DNA from: Atriophallophorus winterbourni
Taxonomy: Eukaryota > Platyhelminthes > Trematoda > Plagiorchiida > Microphallidae
Assembly: GCA_013407085.1 (NCBI GenBank)
Contig: JACCGJ010005106.1
Span: forward strand, 62,001 to 126,000
Direction: 5' to 3'
DNA: 64,000 nt
The notes beneath the pieces were generated by a model. That model saw nothing but the letters and a program-made list of their open reading frames with translations, ran no database searches and had not been told where the DNA came from. Made by a program: the position numbers and the translations under genes. Below are positions 44,556 to 55,806 of this stretch, in pieces (within the stretch, counting starts at the first letter, position 1; each line of letters begins with the position of its first letter).

Positions 44556-45140
44556 GTAGTCTGTTAAGTGATTTTAGCTTATCACGACTTTTCAGTGCTC
44601 TATTTTCTGATGCCTTCAATGTGTGGCCTAGAATAAGTTTGTGGTCACTTAATACTTCACAGGAGCATAAACGAGCGAAAATATCAGTAATGTTTATTGC
44701 AACTGTTGACCATTCTTTTATTTTGTTTTCAATTTTTTCGAGCCTAGTTTGTTTTATGCGCTTTTTAGGGCTGCTAGCTTTGTCGATTGAACCTATAATT
44801 TTCGAATTGAATATAAAAAATATAGTTGTAAAATCATTTGAAATGAAGAATTGAGTTCAATCTTTTATCTTTACAAGTGTTGAAAGTAGGTTCCGAACAA
44901 TGTAACGGTAAAGAGTCTTGACCTCATTGGTAGGTTTGAAAGTGCATGGTAGTGTAGTGGACCGAAGAAAAATATTAGCCCGCACTACACACAATACAAC
45001 AAAAATATAATCAACTCACTAAAAGACGCAAGTTGTTCAATGCAATACTCCCGTACCAGAGCGTTATTTTGGTTTGAAGGAAGGATAACATACGCACGAA
45101 ATGTTCATGAGGTCACATAGTCATCAAGACGTTTGGACCA
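44556..45140. other. Unassigned sequence
   Basis: A 100-codon plus frame (44552-44854) partly overlaps the T-repeat; I recognise no domain on either strand. It might be the interior of the T-repeat element. Confidence 0.35.
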
Positions 45141-45149
45141 ATGCACATG

Positions 45150-45740
45150 TCAACCGGTTGGAGTTTGAAGGGGGGTAGAACGGACCGGAGGATTGGGATG
45201 AACATGAGTGGAGGTAGGCACATGAGGATTACAACGCGGTTGTGGTTGAGGGGTAATGACTCTTGGTGGAGTTGGCGGCTTGGGCTCACCAAAAGCTTGT
45301 TTGAGACGATCAATAGAAACCGTGTCACGTCGACCATTCATATCCAAAACGAAGTACTTGGGTTTACGCTCGATAACTCTGTGTGGTCCATGATAGGATG
45401 GTTGAAGTGGTCTACAAACAGAGTCACGTCGCACAAAAACAAAATCGGAAAGGTTGGTTGAAAAGATTGAAAAAGGAACATAAATCCATCGGAATAAGAA
45501 AATCTAAGAAATTGTGAGGAATGAGAGAGGGTGTGGTAAACAACGTGGGAGTAGGGTACGTTGTGTGATCCAAAACTCTTGAAGGAATGTCGACGAATCG
45601 AACCAAAATTTGTTCACCAGCCGAATTTTCGTTATCTGCAAGAGAGTGAATCGCATACGGAACAAATCTCTGGCGGATAGATTTGAAGCCAGTTTCAGTG
45701 ATGGCTCGCTATTCGAAGACACTGGAATAGAATGGAGGAT
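45150..45740 (-). pseudogene. Gypsy/Ty3 integrase C-terminal remnant
   Basis: The minus strand encodes VRRDSVCRPLQPSYHGPHRV and MNGRRDTVSIDRLKQAF, the conserved end of Gypsy Pol, followed by a proline-rich tail (PPTPPRVITPQPQP). Upstream, in another frame, RFVDIPSRVLDHTTY belongs to the same integrase end. Frameshifts separate the pieces; the catalytic core is absent. Confidence 0.75.
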
Positions 45741-46194
45741 ATTCTCTTCACCAGCATTGTGAGAGATCAACAAAGTAAAATAGTACAACATTTAAAAAAT
45801 AAGAATGTTCATTTAAACAAACATTATGTTTTTCAGTTTTTTACGTTTTTTTATTGTTTTGGAAGATTTTATTATTGTGCACGTGTAGATAAAAATGTGA
45901 CATTTATAGGCCTCATACAAAATAAGAGACAGTTATATACATAATAGTGTATAGAAAATGTCATGGAAGGCATTGTTGAGATTAATGAGTGTAAAAGCAT
46001 TTCTAGGGTCCGGTAACCTGACACTTGAATGGTCAGTTATCCAGAGAATACTATCAGACCTCATGATATACTGATATGTGGAGAAAGATGTGGAATTAGT
46101 AACCTGAGCTCCCTTGGGAGTATAGAATATATGGAGAAGTGTTCATTTCAAGGATTAGGGATAGTGAGTGAACGATAAGAGTTTCTACAAGCGT

Positions 46195-48830
46195 TTAAAA
46201 TTTTCCTGTAGATGTGCACATACGAAAATGTAGAGGAAGAGAATTACAAAGTTGTGCATATCTAATTAAGAAGAAGTTACGTCTAACTTTAGAGCGATAC
46301 AAAGGGATATTTAACAGCCTTTTTCGATTGCACAGATCATATCGAATATAATCATGAAAGCGCATGCTGAACGGAAGCTTAACTTGCTGCTGGGTAATGA
46401 TTTGGAAGAAAAGATGCAGATTCAGATGAATTTTGGGTAGCCATAAAGGTTCGACAAACAGCAAATTACACCTTTCAAGATAAGTCAAGGTGATAGAATA
46501 GCCCAAAGTTATTTTGGTGAGAGTACGTTGAAGTCTCTCTAAGAGAAAACCATCACGCCTCCATATGTGAGAATAGATGATATTACTATAATCAAGAATT
46601 GGCAGGACCTTCATTTTATATAATGCAATTTTACTTTTGCGTAAGAGGAATTTATGAATAATTAAGCCAAAGTTTTGTCCTGCTCTTGTGAGGAGATGTC
46701 TTGCTTGCTAATTAAAGTTGAGAGAAGAGGAATACCTAAATCCGAGGTCCCTAACTTCTGCATGAGGAGTTATGGCTGAGCCATTTAATGTAAGTGTGTC
46801 ACAGGGGATTAAGCTGCGTAATCTAATATAGTGTGTCTTAGGAGCCGAAAATTCTAATCCTCATTGTGTGTCAGCTTCATAGATATCAGAATGTGTGGCA
46901 TTTCATTAGGCGGAAATGATAGGACGACTTTTATGTCATCAGCGAAGATAAAGAGTTTAGATTGGTTCACAACACATTGCAGATCATTAACATAGATGAA
47001 AAAAGAAGGGGGCCTAAAACGCTGCCCTTAAATACGCCACTTGGAATCGGCTCATTAGGTGAAGTAACACCGTTAACGTTAACTGAGAAGGTGCGATGGG
47101 ACAGAAAAGAATAAAACCAGCTTAATAAAGGCCCATGAATACCTAAATATGATAACTTCAAAAGGAGTAGCATATGTGGAACCACATCGAAAGCCTTGCT
47201 TATGTCTAGGAATACAATAATCACTGATAATCCTTGGTCTAGCGAAATGGTTATGTGATCTAAATATTCCAATCGTCAGGTTACACAAAATTTTGGTTTA
47301 AGGAAACCATGTTGGGAAGAACGCATCTGGGCCAAAGTAGTACAACAAAGATTTCCTAATTAAGTTTTTAAAATAACCTAGAGAGAAAATGAGTATGAAT
47401 AATAGGGCGATTATTCGTAACGGGGTTCAAATTACCAGATTTTAAAGAGAGATAATAACCGAGTATTGCCAATGAGTTAAAAAGATTCCGGCTTTGAGAG
47501 AAATATTGAAAAGATTTAAGAAGAGTAAGGAATAATCTTTACTGCTGTTGTGTAAGATGGCTGATATAAAACCTACACCATCGGGCCTGTAAGAAATTTT
47601 GCTTCGACGGGAAATGTCTGCTACTTTTTTAAAGTTGAAGTTAATTTTTCCGGTGGATGGTAAATGTTATTATCAAATGACCTGCTGAAGAATAAAGAGA
47701 AAGCCTGACTTATTGTGGGCGGATCAGTAGTGACTACATCCTTATTATCTTTTTGATATATAATTGATGAAATGTCACGTTTTACTGGAACACATCTATT
47801 TTTCGTAAGAACATTCAAGGAATCAGTCTTTGAGTCACTGCTTGAAGCCTTTCTTTCTTGACACTCTAGGAATCGAATTTTAATACCTGGGAGAGAGTTA
47901 CATAGCTCATGTCGGCGTAAAACAGAGAAGAAGTCAAACTTATTATCCCCAGAAATAGAGAGCTCAGTAATAATTTTTTCGAGAAGGGTTATCGGGTTAT
48001 GTTTACTTCTCATAGTATGAGAGGTAGACGAACTCCGAAGGCATGCTTAGAGGTTATCATGGAAAATCGAAGAAATACGATTAAAGTCTGAAGAAAGAAA
48101 AAATTCGGTACAGTCCTTGTCTCTGAGAAGATTCGAAAACTTAGTCCAGTTGATATAAACTTTCTCATCATTGTGAATATGAGCCGGCTTGCGGAAATGG
48201 CACAGAACGCAAGTTACCATAATGTGGTCGCAACCTGGCAGTGGGGCTAAAATTTCAACGTTGCTGGGATTAGTACCTAGAGTGAAGATCAGGTCTAAAA
48301 TGCTGGAAAGTCTTGTAGGCTTACTCACAGATTGTATGAAAAGTAAAAGAATAATCGTTTTAGCGAATGCTGAAAATTTATTAGAAAAGTGGGGGTATTT
48401 CCAGCTGATTCATTGCATGTTGAAATCCCCAGCAATAATTTTATTGCTGATAGGCGCAATAGATGCCTCAGTAAACACATTTATAAGCTTATCAATAGTA
48501 AGTGTGGAAGGAGATGGTGGGTTGAGCATCAAGAGAGGGTATGGTGATCCAAATTAAGTCATCTAGATATTTTAACATATAGGAACTGAATATTTCTGCA
48601 GGAAAATCTGTACTAACATAAATGAGAATACCACCACCACGGGTGTGGTCCGTACGAAACATGAAATAGTTGGCTAGTTAAAGTGAAACGTTGGGAACGT
48701 CATCAGATGTCCATGTCGCTGTGATCAGAACTATTTCGTACAGGTTTGAGAGCAAGAAATGTTAAAGGGTAGGGAGCTTAGAAATAATCGACCTTGCATT
48801 GAATAATAGAAGAATAATTTTAGGATACTT
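46195..48830 (-). pseudogene. CR1-D (Jockey/CR1-like) ORF2, decayed
   Basis: Minus strand, right to left: LLLFNARSI and RTDHTRGGGILIYVSTDF (endonuclease, ~48790-48600), GDFNMQ (~48430), SSILDLIFTLGTNPSN and LPGCDHIMV (~48300-48200), a linker frame (47621-48013), RT motif A VIIVFLDISKAFDVVPH (~47220), motif B SGVFKGSVLGPLLF (Gln changed to Lys), KLFIFADDIKVV (~46930), and a C-terminal frame at 46195-46614 (ILDYSNIIYSHIWR, RSKVRRNFFLIR). Stops and shifts throughout. Confidence 0.75.
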
Positions 48831-48885
48831 ATCATGTGTAACCGAAAGTGATTTACATGAGTGGTCTGAAATTGATGGTGCTAAT

Positions 48886-50078
48886 TTAAGTAAGGGTTTT
48901 GGTAATGAATAGGAAATTTTGCGTCGGAATATACCTGGTTTGAAATGGGTCCAGGTAGTTATTCAACGGGTTCCCATTCACGAAGGGACGTTGATCTAGG
49001 GTACCTGACGGGTATAGAAGTGGAAAATAGCAGGGTTTTATAAAAGGATAGTGAGGACGGGAATGCTTAGGAAAGAAAGGACTATGGGAAGGAATAATTG
49101 GACCAAATGGGTCAGATGTGACCGGGAAGTGTCTATGGACGGGATGATAAATGTATAAACCATGGGGTGGTTTATATTCATCAAACATTTGCTTGGCCCT
49201 ATGCATACTATTGATGTGCGGTCCACCTCGGAGTTGTTGCGGATTTGCTTTGAAAAGAAGAAGAAGAAGAAGAAAACTTTATTCGTTAAAACGAATTTAA
49301 CAGTGGTGACATTGCTATCATGGCCAGAAGTTGAAATCGTGGTGTCAAAGTTTAATTTCGATTTAGCAGTGAAGGAAATGTTACCTGAATTTGGTATATT
49401 TTCACAAGCTGGGGCTTGGGGTATAGAAGTCGATGTGGAATTATGAACGACAATATCCATGTCTATTAAATTAAGGATAATTGTCGAGGGTTTTACTACG
49501 TTGCAACGCTTGGGAAGGCATTTGCATTGTAAGGGTGAGTTGTCATGCTGGATCAAAACATCGTAAAATTGAGGCAAAGATTTTTAAACATATTGAATAT
49601 TAAATATATGCAACGCATAATTTTTGTCAACACATTTTATTAAAACCGGAGCACAACTACGTTAGAAGGCTTTCTAAGTCTAATTACAGATGTTGAATCT
49701 AGGGGAGGCCATATCAGGAAATTACTATCTTTTTATGGTCCACTAAAGGGTATCTATCGGCTACATTGAGAAAAATGTTTTAGCAGGGTTCCGACGCTTT
49801 TCGATTTCTGAGGTCAGCGACACTATGAATCGACCCGTTTGTTGAAGTAGATCAGAGTCTAACACGTACCTAGGGTCAAGATGGATAGCTAGTGGTTCTA
49901 ATATATTGCAAATTTTAGAAACCGTGGACAGCTTATCCGCGACTGATTCAATCTTGTTTTCTGGGTTCCGTACAGTGGACAGAACCGTGGATATATTTCG
50001 ATGAAGTACCACCGAACACTTTTTAATTGAGATGTAGTTCTGTGTTGCTCTTAAAGATTTCGATTGCTTATGAGACAT
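48886..50078 (-). pseudogene. CR1-D ORF1 remnant
   Basis: Three minus frames upstream of the ORF2 remnant: 49761-50078 (helical, HRNISTVLSTVRNPENKIES), 49038-49577 (contains CKCLPKRCNVVKPSTIILNL and a Phe run from a GAA microsatellite), and 48886-49206 (Pro/His-rich). Order and position fit an ORF1, but I see no clear zinc finger, so the assignment rests mainly on context. Confidence 0.45.
49253..49275. repeat. (GAA)n microsatellite
   Basis: Seven AAG/GAA units, inside the CR1-D ORF1 remnant. Confidence 0.9.
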
Positions 50079-50229
50079 ATCGACAGTATATATAAGTATG
50101 TGTAGCGCAGATTAAAGACTTGCTAAAATTTCGAACACCGCGCGTTTTAAATTTTCGAGGAAACCTAAGCTCCTCTTCCAGATCGTGAACAGAAAAGCCA
50201 GGGTAAAGCCAGGTGTTTCCGCTTAACTT

Positions 50230-52370
50230 ACTAAGACTGGAATTACATCCCAGAGATCTCGAAGCCGCTTACGAACTCGCTCAATTCTACTCAAACAACG
50301 TATCCTACGTACTTTCATTCGTAGTAGAACTCGTAAGTGTATCTGCTGCAGAAACGCTGCTTGTAGTATGTTCCGATCGAAAAAGTGTGCGCGAAATTGG
50401 GAAGCATATCGACGATTACGCAACCACTGTACGTCTCTAGTGCGTCAAGATAAGCTGGATTACCATAAAACGTTAACTGCACGGTCGCTGAGCAACCGAA
50501 AACTGCTATACCGTCATATAAATGACAAAAGAAGAGTGAAAACTGGAATCCCCCCACTGAAAATTGAAGGCGGCTCCACATCGACTTCTATGAAAACCGC
50601 AAATACACTGAAGGATCACTACATACCGGTATTCCAGAATTGCCAACCATTTTCGTTGAATATCACCCCACCCCCACCTAAACTCTCTACTATTCTGTTC
50701 ACCGCTGAACGTGTATATAAAAAGATCATGCAGCTCCGTGAAAATTCATCACCTGGAGTAGCCCGGATTACACCGAAAACATTGCGTGTGGTTGCCGTGC
50801 AACTTTGTGAACCACTTTCCATGTACTTCCAACGTCTGTTCGATATCTCCCATGTTCCCGAAGATTGGAAACAGGGAATCATAACCCCGATATATAAAGG
50901 TGGAAACTGCAGTGATCCTGCAAATTACAGACTAGTCACTCGGCTCCCTGTGCTTTCCAAAGTAATGGAATCTATTGTATCCGATGATTTGATGGCTTTC
51001 ATGGAGAACACGAATGATGTCGCCATCGAACAACATGGGTTTCGCCGAGGACACTCCTGTACAACAAACTTGCTTCTGGCGCGGAACAGCTGGACCAAGG
51101 CTGTCGATTCAGGCCATGGTGTCGACGTTATATACTTGGATTTCTTCAAAGCTTTTGACCATGTTAACCATGCTATTTTACTGCAAAAGCTTGGCCTACT
51201 TGGAATTGGTAAACCACTCTTGTCTTGGTTAGCCGAATTCCCCCGCTCCAGGACACTCCGCGATCACGTCAGAGAATCGCTCTCTGGTTGTTTTTTAATA
51301 CAATGCGGATTACCCCAGGGCTCTGCACTCGGTCCGCGTCTGTTCTTGATGTTCATCAACGACATTTGAGCATGGGTGAACTCACCATTTCTGATGTTTG
51401 CAGATGATATCAACCTATGGCGCATCCTCTCTTCTTCGAACGATTGTGATGACCTGCAAGCCGATCTTACCTCACTTATTAACTGGGCAACGTCGAACCA
51501 GCTCCCTTTCAACCCACGAAAATTCCGATCTCTTCGCATCCGTCACTCTGGCGAACCTAGTTACAAGCTGGGAAACACCGAACTGTCGGTGAGTATGCTA
51601 GAAAAAGACCTCGGCGTATTGGTTCAAAGTGATCTTGGGTGCTCAGCCCAATGTTCCCTCGCATCATCAGTCGCCAATCGCAACGTAGGGCTCCTCAAAA
51701 GGATATTCGGGTCTTTTGACCGCCGCCTCTTTTCCTCGCTCCTACACGCGTACATCAGACCCCACCTGTAATATGCGGTATCCGTTTGGTCTCCATGGCT
51801 AAAGCGTGACCATCACGTCCTAGAGCAGGCTCAACGGAGGTTCACAAAGCTCGTCAAAGTACTCAGTTTACTAAACTATGAGGACCGCCTCCAGCAACTC
51901 AACGTGTTCCCGATCAGTTACCGTCGCATCCGAGGGGATCTGATACCGGTTTTCCAGATCCTTAGGAGAACGAACATCCGTGCCATAGACTGATTTTGAT
52001 GGCACCCAGTTCCGGAACCCGGGGGCAAGTTTTCAAGCTAGCCCACCAGCCCAGTCGGTTGAACTGCCATAAATTTTTATTTTTTGTCCGCACCCCTCGT
52101 TTTTGGAATGATCTACCAGTTTTGTCGTAACCTCCCCATCGCTCTCGATTTATAAAAAGCGACTTGACGCTTATCTCTATTTTTCTCAACAAGTTTAATG
52201 GATTCTCACTTTTTCTTCTTCCCGATACTGCACCCATTTCCTCTTCCTTTCCAGATAGGTTTACGGAACCTCGCCGATTCATCTCCCCCTGTATTGTCTG
52301 TTATGATACATAACCCCACTCTTTACTGAACTTTGGCAATTGGCGCCGAACCCGCTGAACTCCACCCTAC
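50230..52370 (+). pseudogene. Defective CR1-B copy 2 (linker, RT and 3'UTR)
   Basis: A 333-codon frame (50368-51369) covers the linker and RT up to motif B: RNWEAYRRLRNHCTSLVRQD, NSSPGVARITPK, NYRLVTRLPVLSKVMES, EQHGFRRGHSCTTNLLLARN, motif A VIYLDFFKAFDHVNH, CGLPQGSALGPRLF. It stops at FINDI* (TGA), then continues in the same frame with FLMFADDINLW to RPHL* (TAA at 51769-51771). Later frameshifts follow. The FINDI* and RPHL* stops also occur in copy 1 at 42893. The 3'UTR is cut off at ~52380 by another CR1 copy. Confidence 0.85.
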
Positions 52371-52382
52371 CCCCTTTCCTAC

Positions 52383-53013
52383 AGGTAGGACATTCCGAGT
52401 TAGGGTAGGATCAACGCTGTCAAGTCAAACCGACGTGATCAGTGGTGTACCCCAAGGGTCGGTACTCGGTCCTCTTCTCTTCCTGATTTTCATCGATGAA
52501 TTGTCCTCTGCATTGCAGTGCCCATGCTTCATTTTCGCGGACGGTGTGAAATTCATCGGATCAACGGATGAAGATACCTTGATGCACGACCTTGAGCGGG
52601 TCATAAACTGGTCATACCACTGGGATCTCCCACTGAACCTAATTAAGAGCCAACTCTTGTCAGTACTGGTTGATAAGATTTCGGTCCAGGTGGCGGGGAA
52701 TTCCCTCAGTGTTAACGCCACACAGTGTGTTAAGGATTTGGGAGTACTGGTTAGGGCGGGTTTGAAGGGTTCGAGTGGCGTGCAAATGAACGACTTTTTA
52801 CCTTAAGCCCCGAGCTGGGCACCCGGGGCCATTCACTTAAAATTGCTAAGAAACGATGTCGGCTAGACTCCAGGAAACACTTCTTCAGCTTTAGGGTTGT
52901 AAACTTCTGGAACATTCTTCCAGAAGAACTTATATCCTGTAGTACCGTCTCTAGTCTAAAGCAGAGGTTGGACCGCAACCGGGATAAGTTTTTTCCCGAA
53001 TACTCTCCTTAAT
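52383..53013 (+). pseudogene. CR1-A-like RT fragment with internal deletion
   Basis: Starts at RTFRVRVGSTLSSQTDVISG, then VPQGSVLGPLLFLIFIDEL, FIFADGVKFIGSTDED (FADD changed to FADG), VINWSYHWDLPLNL, VKDLGVLVRAGLK. After a deletion the C-terminal end follows in another frame (GTRGHSLKIAKKRC, RVVNFWNILPEELIS, KFFPEYSP*). Confidence 0.75.
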
Positions 53014-53174
53014 TGCTATACAAGCTTTGGTATTTCGTCTTTTAGCGCTATCCCGTAAATAAAGTGAGAGCTAGAGTTCTCTGTGTTTTTTATTTATTAT
53101 ACACGATGTTACTTCAGCTGACCTCTCACCGTACTGTTAAAGAGAAACTGCTTTTTCTTTTTCCAGCATCGGCT

Positions 53175-53817
53175 ATAACGCGGTGCTTCCTCAAGGGTAA
53201 AGTCTACTAAGGACCTAGGAATCGTAGTCTCCGCAAACTTTAAGTGGGCTGATCAATGTGCTGCTGCAGCTCACAGGGCCAGGAGGCAACTCTTTCGACT
53301 ACGTTCAGCCCTCACATACAGAAAAGCTGAGGTGCTATTGCCCCTCTACAAGGCAATAGTAAGGCCACATTTAGAATACTGTATCCAGGCTTGGAAGCCG
53401 TATTGCCAGAAGGATATAGTGCAGCTAGAAAAGGTACAGAAGCTGGCCACTCGCATGATCGAGGGGTTAGCACACAACAATTATGAAAATCGTCTATTAG
53501 CACTAGGACTTTTCTCACTTAGGAGGAGGCAACTTAGGGGGGATCTTATAGAGACCTTTAAGGTTGTCAAAGGACTAAGTTGTTTAGAATTCAATGACTT
53601 CTTCCGGTTCTCTCCTTTGGTTGGTACACGAGGGCACAGTTTTAAGCTAAGCAAACAGCACACCAGGCTCGAATCCAGAACGCACTTCTTTAGCATCCGT
53701 ATAGTCAACGCGTGGAACTCACTTCCCGCAGAACTAATCTTGGCAACTTCAGTAATTGCGTTCAAACATGGGCTGGACGAACGGTGGCAGGAGCTCTTCC
53801 CGGAGCATTACCCTTAA
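53175..53817 (+). pseudogene. CR1-A-like RT C-terminus, 5'-truncated
   Basis: Reads KSTKDLGIVVSANFKWADQC, RARRQLFRLRSAL, an uninterrupted 161-codon frame (53332-53817) with PHLEYCIQAWKPYCQKD, QLRGDLIETFKVVKGL, HFFSIRIVNAWNSLPAEL, ending FPEHYP*. It closely parallels the C-terminus of CR1-A ORF2 (FPDFYP*). Confidence 0.8.
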
Positions 53818-54150
53818 GACTAAATCCCTCATTTTTATGATAAAAAAACACAAAAATATTCGAAAAATATTTTGAAACACAAAAAAGAGTTTCTTTTTCA
53901 TTTTTTCGCATTTGTGGAAATAAACTGCTGTCCATCGTCTTTTCATTCGATTGGACATGCAACATGCATAACTCTCTCACCTTTCGGTGATGAGACATCT
54001 CCCATCTTCCATTCACAGTTACACACGCCTGCGTTACTTTCGAATCAATCCTGGTAGTGGTGGGTGTTTTCAAGCACACCTCCGAAAGAATCTAGGCACT
54101 CGTTTTGACTTGGTCGACTATCGCCATGTGATACTGATACTGATACTGAA
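53818..54150 (+). other. 3'UTR of the CR1-A-like copy, (GATACT)n tail
   Basis: Follows the stop codon. AT-rich for 150 nt, then CTCTCACCTTTCGGTGATGAG (a short CACC-TTTC-GGTG hairpin), GTGGTGGGTGTTTTCAAGCA, and a GATACTGATACTGATACTG tail ending at 54149. The part from 53975 is the sequence also found alone inside an S-repeat at 40914. Confidence 0.7.
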
Positions 54151-54194
54151 TTCAGCCCGGATAATATCTTGGCTTCGCGATCGGCCAAGATTTT

Positions 54195-54335
54195 AAATAG
54201 ACAAAAAGAAAAAACGATTTGGAAGTGGTGGGTGCTTTTCTGCAGCTTTCCAACGACAGAAATTCTGGACGCTCGATTGGCTTGTTAGCCACATACTGTC
54301 TCGTGCAAACTGAACTGAACTGTACTGAAATCAAC
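54195..54335 (+). repeat. CR1-A 3'UTR fragment with (AACTG)n tail
   Basis: GGAAGTGGTGGGTGCTTTTC, TTCTGGACGCTCGATTGGCT and AAACTGAACTGAACTG match the CR1-A 3'UTR at 36300-36430 in reverse orientation. Confidence 0.65.
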
Positions 54336-54390
54336 GTGAAATTTTGCTCTCCTGAATCTGTTTTTTCATTCGTAGCAAATTTTCTAGATC

Positions 54391-55797
54391 ATGGTTGCTC
54401 GTAGATCAAAAGTTACTGAGAGTAGTCTTGGGAATTCTCCACTGCAACAAAATGCACGTAGAAAAGCTCCTGAACCCCAAAAGCCGTCTGAAGCTACAGT
54501 CAATTGTGGTAAAGCCGGTTGTTCCACCCCTGTTCTTGAAGGGATAGAATGTAGCATCTGTTTTTCCTGGTTTCATCCTGGTTGTTCGGGTTTGACGTCC
54601 GCTCTTTTTAATGAACACAAACAAAACGCAAGTAAGCTTTGGCTCTGTGCAGCTTGCTCGATAAACCCAACTGTCCGTTGTCTGCTATCGTTGTTAGACC
54701 AACAGTCTAAGAAAATCGCATCTCTTGAAAGTAGACTGCACCGGTTAGAAAACAGCCATTATTCTCTGTGTACTCGTCAACAGTCCGAGTTGAAAAGGGT
54801 TGCTGTTCCTTCTGTTCCGAAAGCGAAGCACACATTTGGGTCGTTGGTTGCTGGAATCTCATCTGTATCTGAAACACCGATGACTGATCTTCCTTCTTTG
54901 AATGAAGCCACAAAAGTAGTCTCTTCAACTCAGAAGCCTGCATCATCGAACCCGGTGTTAACAGTTATTTGCACGAACGTACCGGAAGTTGACTCACCTT
55001 GCTTCAAGACCCGTTTAGCAGGAGATTCCCAACAATGGAAACACATCTGTGACCTGATTAATGTCACTGCGAATCCTATAACTATGACCCGTCTCTCGCG
55101 ATCTCCCAAGTCCCCCCATTTTGGTGAGCCAAGGCTATTGCGTGTCACTCTGAAGTCACTGGAGGACACTGAATCGGTATTATTATCTGCTCACCTACTG
55201 AATACCGCCGTATCATCCATTCGTATATATCCAGATGTACCTTGGACAGAACGGCAAGCACGGAAGAGCCCAAATCACGATTGGAAGTTGGAATCCGATA
55301 AACGCAGCATATTTATTCACGGCATTCCTGAGCTCAAAGATGTAGATGACAAGAAAAACTGCATCCACGACTGCGAGCAGTGGCGCTTTATTCAACAGAA
55401 AATCAGTCTCTCAGACACTGTTACTGTGTTGCTAAAACGCTTACCGCAATCCCAAAATTATCACGGCTCTGGTCCGCGTATAGTTAAGGTTACATTCCAA
55501 TCTGAAAAAATGGTTCCTATTGCTTTGAACTCCTGGTATCTGAACCGCCGAAGCGCACCATCGGAGATTCGTATTCGCGCTGCTTTGGATAAACTACGTG
55601 ACAAAAGTCTGGTACTGCTCGACAAAACTCAAAATCCATTTGTTATTCGTTCGAGGGGCACCACTGATTCTGCTAATACTACCTCACTCGCGACAAAAGA
55701 CGTGGCTCACGTAACATTCTCTCTGCCTCCTCAATCTACATCACTCGATAGTGCAGCAAAAGATATAGAAAAAAACGTGCTACAGCCGATCCTGTAA
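54391..55797 (+). CDS. CR1-B ORF1: PHD-finger protein with RRM-like modules
   Basis: ATG at 54391 to TAA at 55795-55797; 468 residues. PHD-like finger at ~34-90: NCGKAGCSTPVLEGIECSIC, WFHPGCSG, KLWLCAACS. A leucine-heptad helix follows (LLSLLDQQSKKIASLESRLH, ~98-120), then two related RRM-like modules: VICTNVPEVD...HICDLINVTANP...LLRVTLKSLE (~190-280) and SIFIHGIPEL...WRFIQQKISLSD...RIVKVTFQSE (~310-385). This suggests an internal duplication. The role is presumably RNA binding and RNP assembly, as for other CR1 ORF1 proteins. The last 10 codons contain the frameshift heptamer, and the stop codon lies in the loop of the following hairpin. Confidence 0.88.
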   Translation: MVARRSKVTESSLGNSPLQQNARRKAPEPQKPSEATVNCGKAGCSTPVLEGIECSICFSWFHPGCSGLTSALFNEHKQNASKLWLCAACSINPTVRCLLSLLDQQSKKIASLESRLHRLENSHYSLCTRQQSELKRVAVPSVPKAKHTFGSLVAGISSVSETPMTDLPSLNEATKVVSSTQKPASSNPVLTVICTNVPEVDSPCFKTRLAGDSQQWKHICDLINVTANPITMTRLSRSPKSPHFGEPRLLRVTLKSLEDTESVLLSAHLLNTAVSSIRIYPDVPWTERQARKSPNHDWKLESDKRSIFIHGIPELKDVDDKKNCIHDCEQWRFIQQKISLSDTVTVLLKRLPQSQNYHGSGPRIVKVTFQSEKMVPIALNSWYLNRRSAPSEIRIRAALDKLRDKSLVLLDKTQNPFVIRSRGTTDSANTTSLATKDVAHVTFSLPPQSTSLDSAAKDIEKNVLQPIL

Positions 55798-55806
55798 GGA
55801 TCGGCT
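55770..55806 (+). promoter_or_regulatory. Predicted -1 programmed ribosomal frameshift signal, CR1-B
   Basis: A_AAA_AAC at 55770-55776 in the ORF1 frame (codons GAA AAA AAC), spacer GTGCTAC (55777-55783), then a perfect 9-bp stem AGCCGATCC (55784-55792) / GGATCGGCT (55798-55806) with loop TGTAA holding the ORF1 stop. Slipping back one base gives codon CGT at 55776, which is in frame with ORF2 through 65 sense codons to 55971 and beyond. Geometry matches known viral and retroelement -1 signals. Confidence 0.8.
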
